Of a stretch of DNA of 64,000 nucleotides, positions 16,335 to 24,590 are shown piece by piece; the first letter of the stretch is position 1, and each line of letters begins with the position of its first letter. The position numbers and the translations under genes are program-made. The DNA comes from Psychrobacillus lasiicapitis (GTDB lineage Bacteria > Bacillota > Bacilli > Bacillales_A > Planococcaceae). The DNA lies in assembly GCF_006861795.1 (NCBI RefSeq), contig NZ_VDGH01000004.1, positions 266,759-330,758 on the forward strand. The letters are read 5' to 3'. The notes under the pieces were generated by a model, which was given only the letters and a program-made list of their open reading frames with translations, ran no database searches and had not been told where the DNA came from.

Positions 16335-16619
16335 TGCTTAAATAGGAAATTTAAAGAAAACAAACAAACCTTCCATATAGGCACGTCGTCTAATGAAAAG
16401 AGAGGAGAGGCAGTCGCCCTTTATAGCGTTCAGTTAGTCACTAATATTACAATGACGCTAGGGTTTCTCCCAATGATTTCTATGTCACTTCCATTTATCA
16501 GTTATGAATTGATGCCAACCTTATTTAATGCCTTTCTAATCGGTGTCGTGCTAAGTGTATATCGCCGAAAGGATTTAGTTGCTAGTGGTTTTACAGAAAA
16601 AACTGTTTGTGTTAAATGA
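16335..16619 (+). pseudogene. C-terminal fragment of a SEDS (FtsW/RodA/SpoVE) protein
   Basis: Open frame without start or ribosome binding site, about 90 codons, ending TGA 16617. It reads ALYSVQLVTNITMTLGFLPM, ISMSLPFISYELMPTLFNAF and LIGVVLSVYRRKDL. The end of FtsW/RodA/SpoVE peptidoglycan polymerases has this pattern: a helix with QxxxNIxMxxGxxP, the LPF(V/I)SYG motif, and a final helix ending in a basic VLSxxRR. The glycine after SY is Glu here. The first three quarters are missing, so it is a deletion remnant. The helices, LPFISY and the RRK end make the family call reasonable. Confidence 0.6.
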
Positions 16620-16670
16620 TTCTTTGAAACCTAACCGTTCTTCACACGACTAACTTGGTGGAGGTGTGTG

Positions 16671-17057
16671 ATGAAAAAAGTGATTATGAGTTTAATGATT
16701 GTTGCATGCTCTATCTACTTAATTGGATGCACAAGCTCGGAAACTGAAGAAGTGATAGTTTCTAAAAATCCAAATGCAGAAGAAGTTTTAGGTTTAGATC
16801 CCCATGCAGATATCTTTCAATGGGATGGAATTATTTACCAAACTAATATCGAGTGGGTGAATGAGATGGATCTTACTAAAGATGAATTGGTAGGAGAAAT
16901 AGAAGTAGTTTACGATAATAACCTTAATTTTAAGGACCGAATGGCAAACAAATTGCCAATAGGAGCGAGGATCTTCTCAACAAAAGAGCGAAAAGATATT
17001 TTATTGGTGGAATACGCAGGAAAAAATAAAAAATACTTAGCACTCGGCGAAGGATAA
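16671..17057 (+). CDS. Small lipoprotein, unknown function
   Basis: 128 aa with a lipoprotein signal peptide: MKKVIMSLMIVACSIYLIGC, lipobox L-I-G-C with the acylated cysteine at about residue 20. The mature part is acidic and starts with a Ser/Glu linker. ATG 16671 is preferred over GTG 16668, with GGAGGTG upstream. I do not recognise the family. Surface-attached by inference. Confidence 0.8.
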   Translation: MKKVIMSLMIVACSIYLIGCTSSETEEVIVSKNPNAEEVLGLDPHADIFQWDGIIYQTNIEWVNEMDLTKDELVGEIEVVYDNNLNFKDRMANKLPIGARIFSTKERKDILLVEYAGKNKKYLALGEG

Positions 17058-17082
17058 AGGGAGCAGATGTCTCCCTTTGTGT
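17056..17082 (+). terminator. Terminator of the lipoprotein gene
   Basis: Stem AAAGGGAG (17056-17063) / CTCCCTTT (17071-17078), followed by a short U-containing tail (GTGTCG). It overlaps the stop codon of the lipoprotein gene. Confidence 0.6.
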
Positions 17083-17123
17083 CGTATTATGTAAGAGTCG
17101 AAATGAACTAATTCGATGTTCAA

Positions 17124-17537
17124 CTATAGAGCATGGGGAGTAATCACTTGTATGGTAAAAGCCTGTTGGTCTATATGATTTTTTATCATTATGTCGTTGA
17201 AAATCTGTAATATTTCTGATTGTTGATGCTCTGAAATTTCTTTTATATTATTAAGAATGATATCAACCCTAATATCATTGGAAGAATATAACATAGCCGC
17301 AATGGAATACTCGTATCCTGCTTTTTCCATTTCAATCCTCACTTGTTCAAAGAATCCTCCATCTGTATAAAGGTACTCTTGAACATCGTATAAAGCTTGC
17401 TCTTCCTCTCCGGTAATTTGAAAAAGTGATTCTCTTGCTTCTTTTTCCGATCCAGATGGCTGAGGGTACATAAATAAAGCAACGAGCACTAATAGAAAGA
17501 AACCAAAGCTGCCTATAAGGCGATTCCATCTCCTCAC
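17124..17537 (-). CDS. Membrane-anchored protein of unknown function
   Basis: 137 aa. N-terminal basic residues, one membrane helix (about residues 8-25: GSFGFFLLVLVALFMYP) and an acidic extracytoplasmic domain of about 105 residues. Start chosen as GTG 17537 because AGGAGGGG lies 5 bases before it; the longer TTG reading to 17564 would put that site inside the coding region. No family recognised. Confidence 0.65.
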   Translation of the reverse strand: MRRWNRLIGSFGFFLLVLVALFMYPQPSGSEKEARESLFQITGEEEQALYDVQEYLYTDGGFFEQVRIEMEKAGYEYSIAAMLYSSNDIRVDIILNNIKEISEHQQSEILQIFNDIMIKNHIDQQAFTIQVITPHAL

Positions 17538-17694
17538 ATTGCCCCTCCTATAGCGTTTATTCAATTATATGTTTATATAGTTGAAATAATGACCATTTGC
17601 AGATTAGTGGGCAGTTTCAAAGTTAACACCAATAGAGTAATTCTTCGTTTAGTACAAAATTGGCCAACAGCTGAAAGATCTCATATTCTTTTAC

Positions 17695-17740
17695 ATAAAA
17701 AAACAAGCTAAGTCCATGTAGATGTAGACTCAGCTTGTTT
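17695..17740 (-). terminator. Terminator of the GH18 gene
   Basis: AACAAGCT/AGCTTGTT stem (17702-17709 / 17732-17739), extended inward by AGTC/GACT. On the minus strand it is followed by a run of seven T. About 28 bases downstream of the stop at 17768. Confidence 0.8.
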
Positions 17741-17767
17741 GCAATGTTATTCGAAGTTTTCTTAAAA

Positions 17768-19279
17768 TTATTGATTAAAATGATATACATCCCAAATATC
17801 AGGCGTTTCAGAACCAACGTACCAAGCAGCTACACCACCCAGATTATATTGTTTCGCTAGGTCAATTCGTAGCCGCATAGATTGTTGATCTTCTACCCAA
17901 ATTTGATGCATCTCACCATTTGTATTGAATTCTACATAGTTTTGCTGGGTAGTTGGATCCCAAATTTTATCAATACCTTTTGAAGAAATAATTTGCTCCA
18001 CTTCACCCATTGTGCGGTCTATACTTTTCACTTTTTTTGTAGATAAATTGGTGATCCATTCTCTTGTGAAGAAGGGAACCGCCAATACGATTTTTTGTGA
18101 TGGTACTTCCTCCATTAAAAGCTCCACCCCTTGTTTTGTCCAAGGCATAGAAGCTACAGAACCAGCTTTCGGACTGCCTCCCCAATGCTCCTCATAGCCC
18201 ATCATTATTATATAGTCAGCTATCTTTCCTAGCTCTTTACGGTCCAAGCTACCGGACCAAAAAGGGTCGCTGTTTTCGCGTGTGACATCTACAGAGACTT
18301 TAATTCCATGAGGCTGAAGTGCTTTTTTCAGTTCCGTTATGAAAAGAACAAAATCTTTTGTGTTTTTCGGATCAATATTTTCAAAGTCCACATTGATTCC
18401 GTCACTTTTTGTTTGAACTAAAGAATTCTTTAGCGCTGACACTAGTTTTTGACGATTTCCAGCATTACTTAATACTTTGTCTGTCAAAATTGGATCGAAT
18501 TTATTTCCAATTAATGGCCATACTTTCTTACCCTTGCTATGTGCAGCTTGTAGATATTTTGAATCGGTTGCAATAGTAACAAAATTGCCCGTATTGTTTA
18601 ACGTATACCAACGAGGTGACACTACATTTAAATTGGGATGATTTAATTGTTCTGTATAATTTTTAGAACTTCCATTATACTTCCATCCCATGATGATACG
18701 CACCTGTGTCTTTATTTGTAAGTATGATTTTTTAACCCATCCTGTTTTACCACCAAGTAACTGAACTTGTACGTAGTAGTCAGGGATTTTTAATATCTGT
18801 CCGATTTCCAAGTTGGAAGATCGTAAATTGTTCAATTTAGCTATATCATTTACTGAGACCCCGTATTTATTAGCAATCTTCCATAAAGTATCATCTTTCA
18901 TAACAGTATATAAGTTGTACTTTTGTGGAATTATTAATTGTTGTCCGATACGAATTTCTGTAGTGTAGAGCTTATTTGCTGTTACTAGGTCATTCAGTGA
19001 AATGCCGTATTGGTTTGAAATTTTCCATAATGTATTCCCTGAAACTACTGTATGAATAATAGTATTAGAAGAGTCTCCCGAAAAGGTTGATAGAAGGGGG
19101 AATTCTTCTCCTTTATTTAACATAGTGATAGCCGAAGAACCTTGTTTAGGTAAACTCAATACATTTACGTTATCTGTTAGAACAGTTCCGATTGAAAGTG
19201 AATTCGCTGCAGCTAAACCTTGTACAGGTCCTGCATTTAAAAGTAAAATAAGTAGAATGAAAGGTAGTATTTTTTTCAC
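17768..19279 (-). CDS. LysM-GH18 glycosidase, spore peptidoglycan hydrolase type
   Basis: 503 aa secreted enzyme. Signal peptide at residues 1-24, SH3-like segment about 28-66, LysM 1 at 76-118 (VVSGNTLWKISNQYGISLND), LysM 2 at 123-166, short SH3-like stretch 168-187, then a GH18 barrel from about 192 to the end. The GH18 catalytic motif DGxxxDxE is DGINVDFE with general acid Glu300. Related to Bacillus YdhD/YaaH (SleL), which cut spore cortex muramic-lactam fragments as N-acetylglucosaminidases; a role at germination or in the wall is inferred. Start is GTG 19279 with GAGGAG rather far (about 13 bases) upstream. Monocistronic. Confidence 0.92.
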   Translation of the reverse strand: MKKILPFILLILLLNAGPVQGLAAANSLSIGTVLTDNVNVLSLPKQGSSAITMLNKGEEFPLLSTFSGDSSNTIIHTVVSGNTLWKISNQYGISLNDLVTANKLYTTEIRIGQQLIIPQKYNLYTVMKDDTLWKIANKYGVSVNDIAKLNNLRSSNLEIGQILKIPDYYVQVQLLGGKTGWVKKSYLQIKTQVRIIMGWKYNGSSKNYTEQLNHPNLNVVSPRWYTLNNTGNFVTIATDSKYLQAAHSKGKKVWPLIGNKFDPILTDKVLSNAGNRQKLVSALKNSLVQTKSDGINVDFENIDPKNTKDFVLFITELKKALQPHGIKVSVDVTRENSDPFWSGSLDRKELGKIADYIIMMGYEEHWGGSPKAGSVASMPWTKQGVELLMEEVPSQKIVLAVPFFTREWITNLSTKKVKSIDRTMGEVEQIISSKGIDKIWDPTTQQNYVEFNTNGEMHQIWVEDQQSMRLRIDLAKQYNLGGVAAWYVGSETPDIWDVYHFNQ

Positions 19280-19470
19280 TTAAACCCATGCTCCTCTGGT
19301 TTGAAAGTATTATTATAACTCTCCTAGATTACTATGGATCAAGACTAATAGATACAGGTACTTTGTGGTAAGGAGACCAATTACCATACACTAATTACTC
19401 GCTCTGAAAACGATAAGTTCCAGGATGTAAAGGTAAAAATCTAAATATCCTATTGAGGAGGAAGAGGAAA

Positions 19471-19953
19471 TTGTACGAAGTAAGATACCTAAAAGAAAAT
19501 GAAAAGAATTTTTTTCTAGAAATGCTTTATGAATCTATATATATGGAAGAAGAGAGAAAACCAAGGATAGAAGTACTCCTATATACAAATGAATTAATAA
19601 AATACCACCAGGATTGGGGAAGAAAAGGTGATACGGTATTAGTTGCTACTGATCATCTAGGAACACCTATTGGAGCAGTGTGGTACAGATTATTTAGCAG
19701 TGAAAAACGTGGGTATGGTTATGTGGACGATTACACTCCAGAGTTAGGAATTGCACTAAAAAAAGAAGTAAGGGGAAAAGGTCTTGGAAATAAATTAATG
19801 CATGCCATTATGGATGAAGCAAAAAACAATAATTATAGAAGATTATCATTAAGTGTAGATATTGATAATACCAATGCTTTAAATCTTTATCGTAGATTAG
19901 GTTTTGTTGAAGTAGGTGGTGAGGGAAATTCAATCACTATGCTATCGGGATGA
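19471..19953 (+). CDS. GNAT-family N-acetyltransferase
   Basis: 160 aa, complete GNAT fold. Acetyl-CoA binding motif A is in GIALKKEVRGKGLGNKLMHA and motif B in NALNLYRRLGFVEVGG. Start TTG 19471 after GAGGAGGAAGAGG; the 19453 TTG lies inside that purine-rich stretch. Substrate unknown. Followed after 100 bases by another acetyltransferase, not obviously the same operon. Confidence 0.88.
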   Translation: MYEVRYLKENEKNFFLEMLYESIYMEEERKPRIEVLLYTNELIKYHQDWGRKGDTVLVATDHLGTPIGAVWYRLFSSEKRGYGYVDDYTPELGIALKKEVRGKGLGNKLMHAIMDEAKNNNYRRLSLSVDIDNTNALNLYRRLGFVEVGGEGNSITMLSG

Positions 19954-20053
19954 ACAGCATTGATTAATTAGACTATATCTTTAAACTGGAATAGCAATGT
20001 GCATTATTAAGCGAGACAACACAATCGTATTTTACATAAAGGATGAGGAAAAG

Positions 20054-20599
20054 ATGGCAATGAATCAAAGAGAATTTCAAATTAAGGAGTTAGGTTACAT
20101 AATACGACCAGCAATGAAGAAAGATGCAAAGGAACTATCTGAAATTAGGGTACAAATTGATGGTGAGACCGAGAATCTTGATAGAGAAAAAGGAGAAGCC
20201 TATATAGACACACTTAGTTTTGAGGGACTAATTAATGCGGATACGGAAGAAAGGAATAATCTTTTTTTAGTTGCCGTTATGAATGACAAGATTGTCGGAT
20301 TTTCAAGATGTGAAGGAAATCTCTTAAAACGATTTGCTCATAAAGTGGAGTTTGGAGTTTGTGTATTAAAAGATTACTGGGGCTACGGTATTGGAACAAA
20401 CCTGTTAAAAGAATCTATTGGTTGGGCGGATTCAAACAAAATTACTAAAATTACACTACAGGTTATTGAAACAAATGTAAAGGCAGTAAATCTTTATAAG
20501 AAATTCGGTTTTAAAATTGAAGGTATACTAGAACAAGATAAAATTCTTTCAGATGGGAAATACTATAATACTATTGTTATGGGAAGGTTTAATGGGTAG
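20054..20599 (+). CDS. GNAT-family N-acetyltransferase
   Basis: 181 aa of the RimI/YhhY-like acetyltransferase group. Motif A in FGVCVLKDYWGYGIGTNLLK and the C-terminal KAVNLYKKFGFKIEGILEQD with the following 'DGKYYNTIVMGR' ending. ATG 20054 is chosen because AGGATGAGG lies 4 to 12 bases upstream; the 19-residue longer reading lacks a site. Substrate unknown. Confidence 0.88.
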   Translation: MAMNQREFQIKELGYIIRPAMKKDAKELSEIRVQIDGETENLDREKGEAYIDTLSFEGLINADTEERNNLFLVAVMNDKIVGFSRCEGNLLKRFAHKVEFGVCVLKDYWGYGIGTNLLKESIGWADSNKITKITLQVIETNVKAVNLYKKFGFKIEGILEQDKILSDGKYYNTIVMGRFNG

Positions 20600-20622
20600 A
20601 GATAGTTCTCGGTTTTAAAAGA

Positions 20623-20662
20623 AAACGATGTGCATCTAGCTAGTGCACATCGTTTATGTTAT
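20623..20662. terminator. Bidirectional terminator
   Basis: 12-bp perfect stem AAACGATGTGCA (20623-20634) / TGCACATCGTTT (20643-20654), with T-rich sequence on both sides. It separates the convergent acetyltransferase (+) and uracil-DNA glycosylase (-) genes. Confidence 0.88.
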
Positions 20663-20707
20663 TTATGGAAATAGGGAACAAGTCATTATTAAAAGACACT
20701 TCATAAT

Positions 20708-21286
20708 TTAGAGATTTAAACTATGAAAGCGTTCTGCTACAAGCGTCAAGTCCTCCAAAAATAAAGCACGTAAATTAGGACGACGCCTAATTGCAAGTGG
20801 ATGATAGGCGGCTGTTGTCTCAAAACCTTGTACCTTGTGCCAACTGCCACGCAATGACTTCACTTCGGCTTCTGGGTTTTGAAAAAAGGATTGGACCGCC
20901 ACGTTACCTAAGCAAAGGATAAGTTTAGGCTGTTTTTCTTTTAGCTGCTGTTCTAAATGTTCCATACAAATTTGACGTACTAACTCTTTGTCATATGCAT
21001 GGACGGGTTTTCTTTTAAGGATGAAAGTCACATACAAATCATCTATATTTAAGCCGGCTTCATTGGCCACTTCTTGCAGTGTTTGTCGCGTCCCGCAAAT
21101 AACTGATTCACCTTCACGATTCTCACGAGCTCCTGGATTATCTAAAATGATCATAATACGCGCTTCCGGATTCCCTTCTCCCCAAACCATCCGGGTCCCT
21201 TGTTTATAAAGACCGCATTCCTGACAATTTATAAGATGATCGGGGGTCGATTCCTCTTTCAGTATTTTTGGGCAGAATCTTGTCAT
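20708..21286 (-). CDS. Uracil-DNA glycosylase superfamily protein with Fe-S type cysteines
   Basis: 192 aa. N-terminal CxxC (INCQECGLYKQGTRMVWGEG), active-site-like region MIILDNPGARENREG followed by GTRQTLQEVANEAG, a mid segment QPKLILCLGNVAVQSFF and the C-terminal TAAYHPLAIRRRPNLR, the usual order in family 4/5 uracil-DNA glycosylases. In family 4 the sequence is GEAPG-x-x-ED; here it is LDNPGARENREG, so catalytic details may differ. Real start is ATG 21286; the 28 extra residues upstream are not conserved-looking. Base-excision repair role by family. Confidence 0.82.
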   Translation of the reverse strand: MTRFCPKILKEESTPDHLINCQECGLYKQGTRMVWGEGNPEARIMIILDNPGARENREGESVICGTRQTLQEVANEAGLNIDDLYVTFILKRKPVHAYDKELVRQICMEHLEQQLKEKQPKLILCLGNVAVQSFFQNPEAEVKSLRGSWHKVQGFETTAAYHPLAIRRRPNLRALFLEDLTLVAERFHSLNL

Positions 21287-21411
21287 TATATTCAGCTCTC
21301 TTTGACTTTTATTTTCAATAATGAAAGCTTTCCATAATTCAGTGAAGATTAAACATGTATTATAAAACACTAAGATAGAAGTTATTCGCGTTCACTTATT
21401 TCCTGTAAATC

Positions 21412-22350
21412 CTAATTCTTAAACTGGATTTTTTGAATTACTTTACCAAAGATTGCGGCTAGCACTTGTTGAAATAGCATGCCAAAAACTACGGGCATCG
21501 CCACTTTTGGTGGGAAATACGTCGTAGCAACAATAACACCAACGGCAATATTTCGCATACCACCAATGAAAACAAATGTTGTTAGGATGCTTGTATCTTT
21601 CCATATAAATCGGCCAAGCAGCAAAGCAAAGGTATAACCGGAGATAGCGAGAAGAAGTACTACGGATATCACACCGATTAATTCCCAACTAATCTCCTTT
21701 AGGTAAGGTGCCACTGCACTACTATTAATCATCACTACACCAAAAAGACTCAGTTTTGAAAAAGGTGCTAAGTATTTCCCGAAGTTTTTTCGAATGGAGC
21801 CTTTAGAAACCTCATTAAGTATAATTCCAACAATTGAAGGAAGTACGATCATCCAAAGTAAGTCGATGATAATGGGCTTTGTATCAATTGCTATACTTTT
21901 ACCTGCAATTACATCCAATAAAAAAGGCATAACAATAGGAGATAATAACGTATCAATCAATATGATAGATAAACTAAGTGGTAAATGGCCTTTGCACATA
22001 TTGACCCAAATGACACTTGTAACACCAGTTGGCACAGCAACAGAAATAACGTATCCAACCGTTAATAAATGATCATCAAAAATAAGGGTGGATAAGAAAT
22101 AGGCCCAAATAGGCATCAAAATATGTAAAAATGCGATGCTAAACAAAATAGTTTTCGGATATGTAGTAAATACCTTGATATCATTAAACTTCATACTCAG
22201 ACTGCTGGAAAAAGTCATAAAAGCAAATAACCAGGGAACTAAAAATAGTAGATGCCCACCCACATCTTCCAGTAATACACCTAGTACTAAACTTAAAGGA
22301 GTTAACACAGCCATCCATTTTTGAATAAAGAAATTGAATTTTTGTAGCAA
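21412..22350 (-). CDS. Bile acid:sodium symporter (SBF) family transporter
   Basis: 312 aa with about ten membrane helices. Family features are FMTFSSSLSMKFNDIK after helix 2, SVAVPTGVTSVIWVNMCKG in helix 4 region and FVFIGGMRNIAVGVIVATTY near helix 9. Distantly related to YocS and Acr3; the substrate may be an organic anion, pantoate-like compound or similar. AAGGAAG precedes the ATG. Convergent with nothing; upstream gene is divergent. Confidence 0.9.
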   Translation of the reverse strand: MLQKFNFFIQKWMAVLTPLSLVLGVLLEDVGGHLLFLVPWLFAFMTFSSSLSMKFNDIKVFTTYPKTILFSIAFLHILMPIWAYFLSTLIFDDHLLTVGYVISVAVPTGVTSVIWVNMCKGHLPLSLSIILIDTLLSPIVMPFLLDVIAGKSIAIDTKPIIIDLLWMIVLPSIVGIILNEVSKGSIRKNFGKYLAPFSKLSLFGVVMINSSAVAPYLKEISWELIGVISVVLLLAISGYTFALLLGRFIWKDTSILTTFVFIGGMRNIAVGVIVATTYFPPKVAMPVVFGMLFQQVLAAIFGKVIQKIQFKN

Positions 22351-22489
22351 AAGACTTCCTTCCTTCTAATTATAGTGTGTGTACATTATACACCTGAAAA
22401 ATAGAAAAGAGAGATTAATATATTAAAAAGGAATTTGAAGTGGATATGGAGAATATTACATATTAGTTCAAAAAATGGGGTGGAAATTA

Positions 22490-23299
22490 ATGAGTAACAT
22501 AATCAACTACTACAATCAATTCGACGAGTGGGGAAGGCTAGACAGAGAACCGATTGAATTTCAAGTAAACTGGCATTATATAAAGAAATATTTACCTACA
22601 ACAGGACGAGTGCTAGATAATGGAGCAGGACCTGGAAAATATTCGATGAAGCTTGCGGCAGAAGGTTTTAAAGTGACCTTAACGGATCTAACACCTAAAT
22701 TAGTAAAGTTTGCAAAAAACAAAGCTATAGAATTAAGGTTGAAAAAGCAATTTGAAGGTTTTTATTCCGCAGATGCCAGAGAGCTTAACATGCTGGGGGA
22801 TGAACAGTTTGACGCATCCTTAATGCTTGGACCAATGTATCATTTACAGGAAGAAAAAGATCGTATTAAGGCAGTTGAAGAATTATATAGAGTGACTAAA
22901 AAGAATGGGCTGATTTTTGTGGCCTTTATGCCAAGGGTTAGGCATATCCTTACCTCCCTTTTATCTCCTGAAAACTGGAAACCAAATAATAATATAGATA
23001 CAATTGTTCAATTCTCCCAAACAGGTTGCTTTAACCATTCAGATGAAGGACGTTTTACAGGTGCCTACTATTTCAATATAGAAGACATTATCCCTTTCAT
23101 GGAATCGCAAGGATTTGAAAGCATACAATTGATTGGTTCTAATGTCGGAACCATATTGAACAATGAGAGTTGGAATTATTGGAGAGACAAAGAAGAACAA
23201 GAGCTACAAAAAGTAATAGATTTAATCATTGAAAAAGGAGCAGATCCATATATTCTTGGGATTTCTTCTCACTTACTTTACATTGGAAGAAAAAGATAA
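22490..23299 (+). CDS. Class I SAM-dependent methyltransferase
   Basis: 269 aa. SAM motif I VLDNGAGPGKYSMKLAAEG near residue 40, acidic post-I TLTDLTPKLV, motif IV FDASLMLGPMYHLQEEKDR, then the C-terminal part with RHILTSLLSPENW. The ATG at 22490 (MSNIINYYNQFDEWGRLDRE) is preferred, with GGGGTGG upstream. Related Bacillus proteins are annotated only as methyltransferases; substrate unknown. Confidence 0.88.
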   Translation: MSNIINYYNQFDEWGRLDREPIEFQVNWHYIKKYLPTTGRVLDNGAGPGKYSMKLAAEGFKVTLTDLTPKLVKFAKNKAIELRLKKQFEGFYSADARELNMLGDEQFDASLMLGPMYHLQEEKDRIKAVEELYRVTKKNGLIFVAFMPRVRHILTSLLSPENWKPNNNIDTIVQFSQTGCFNHSDEGRFTGAYYFNIEDIIPFMESQGFESIQLIGSNVGTILNNESWNYWRDKEEQELQKVIDLIIEKGADPYILGISSHLLYIGRKR

Positions 23300-23403
23300 A
23301 GAGTGATTTTAACAATATTTAAGCTATAATGTTTCTTTTTGCGTTTTCCCTTTGGAATATTTGAGTAGTAGGAGAAACAAGAAATTGAACTGGAGGATGT
23401 TAG

Positions 23404-23565
23404 ATGCTTTTTTATACAGTCACTTGTTTGTTTTGCAAAAAAGAGTTCAAGCTTTACGACAATGACCCGCAGTATCAAAAGTTTAAACGCAATATGAAAG
23501 GGAAATTTTCGTGTCCTACCTGTAAGGAAAGAATTGAAAGCGATGCTAGAAAAATGAGATTTTAA
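23404..23565 (+). CDS. Small zinc-ribbon protein (DUF2197/YlaI-like)
   Basis: 53 aa with two CxxC knuckles: CLFCKKEF at residues 8-15 and CPTCKERI near residue 40. This is one zinc-ribbon of the DUF2197 type, close in plan to B. subtilis YlaI. TGGAGG lies 7 bases ahead of the ATG. Function unknown; a nucleic-acid or protein binding role would be a guess. Confidence 0.8.
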   Translation: MLFYTVTCLFCKKEFKLYDNDPQYQKFKRNMKGKFSCPTCKERIESDARKMRF

Positions 23566-23614
23566 TCGAGGTTTTGAAAAGCAGTAAGGATTAAGAAGAT
23601 AGGGGTGAAATCAA

Positions 23615-24493
23615 ATACAACAACTAAATCAAATTATAAAAAAGTTAAAACTGAATGTGCTTTCAATTGAAGATGTTCCAGATTCTTTTAGCTCAACAGT
23701 TTATAAAATAAAGCAAATTAATCAACAAATAGTATATCTGAAAATACCTTATTCTAAAGTAAAATTAGCACGTGAATACGAAGCGTTAGAGATACTAAGT
23801 GATACGCTGGAAGTTCCTAGATTATTAGAATATTGGGAAGGGAACGATGAAATAGCAGGAGCGCTTCTGTTGTCAACCATTAAAGGAGAACCACTCTCCG
23901 AAAAAGTGGATGAAAAACTAGCTTTTGATATTGGCGTTAACCATGCAAAATTACATCAAGTAGCTCCACAAAAAAAATATTCATATAAGGGAATTTCAAA
24001 TGTATACGATCAATGGTCCACATTTCTTGAGAACCAATTTTACAGTTTTGCCGAAGATGTAAAAGATGTGATTCCTGAGGCTTTATATGAACAATCACTA
24101 GAACTATTTGAAAAACAGCGTAAATCGCTTCCTCATCCAGATGGACCGAGCTTTATACATATGGATTTTCGTCCAGCAAATATAATAATCCATGAAAATC
24201 TAGTTTCAGGAATTATAGATTTTGAGAGTGCTCGCTTTGGTTCGACGGAAATGGATTTTACAAAAATTAACCGCGATATTTTTATGAAAAACCCAGGCAC
24301 TTTAGAAGCTTATCAAAAAGGATATCAAACAATTCGCCAGCTGATAGATTTAGAAATTGTACTACCGTTTTATCGCTTTACGGATGCATTCAATTCGATT
24401 GGTTGGTGTAAAAGGCGTGGAATCCAAAAGCATCAACAATTTTTTGACGAAAATTATGTTACTTTAAAATCTATTCTAACGAATGAACGATAA
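23615..24493 (+). CDS. Aminoglycoside phosphotransferase-family protein with ATA at the expected start
   Basis: About 293 codons of the APH/ChoK kinase-like fold. ATP-binding lobe residues include YLKIPYSKVKLAREYEAL; the catalytic loop is FIHMDFRPANIIIH (HxDxxxxN) and the metal-binding aspartate is in SGIIDFESARFG. Upstream of the first standard start (GTG 23657, no site) the frame stays open back to TGA 23609 and reads IQQLNQIIKKLKLNVLSIED. An AGGGGTG site (23601-23607) lies 7 bases ahead of ATA 23615, exactly where an ATG belongs. So either ATA is used, or an ATG has mutated and expression is low. Substrate unknown. Confidence 0.8.
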   Translation: MQQLNQIIKKLKLNVLSIEDVPDSFSSTVYKIKQINQQIVYLKIPYSKVKLAREYEALEILSDTLEVPRLLEYWEGNDEIAGALLLSTIKGEPLSEKVDEKLAFDIGVNHAKLHQVAPQKKYSYKGISNVYDQWSTFLENQFYSFAEDVKDVIPEALYEQSLELFEKQRKSLPHPDGPSFIHMDFRPANIIIHENLVSGIIDFESARFGSTEMDFTKINRDIFMKNPGTLEAYQKGYQTIRQLIDLEIVLPFYRFTDAFNSIGWCKRRGIQKHQQFFDENYVTLKSILTNER

Positions 24494-24556
24494 TATCAGT
24501 TGCTCAAAGCTGTTCATACATTCTTTTATGTTAAACGCCAGGTTAGCGAATCTATA

Positions 24557-24590
24557 AAGGATATGCAATCTTGCACATCCTTCTTTTTTA
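24557..24590 (+). terminator. Intrinsic terminator of the kinase-like gene
   Basis: AAGGAT-A-TGCA (24557-24567) pairs with TGCA-C-ATCCTT (24572-24582), followed by CTTTTTTATT. It also abuts the stop of the convergent SgrR-like gene. Confidence 0.8.
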
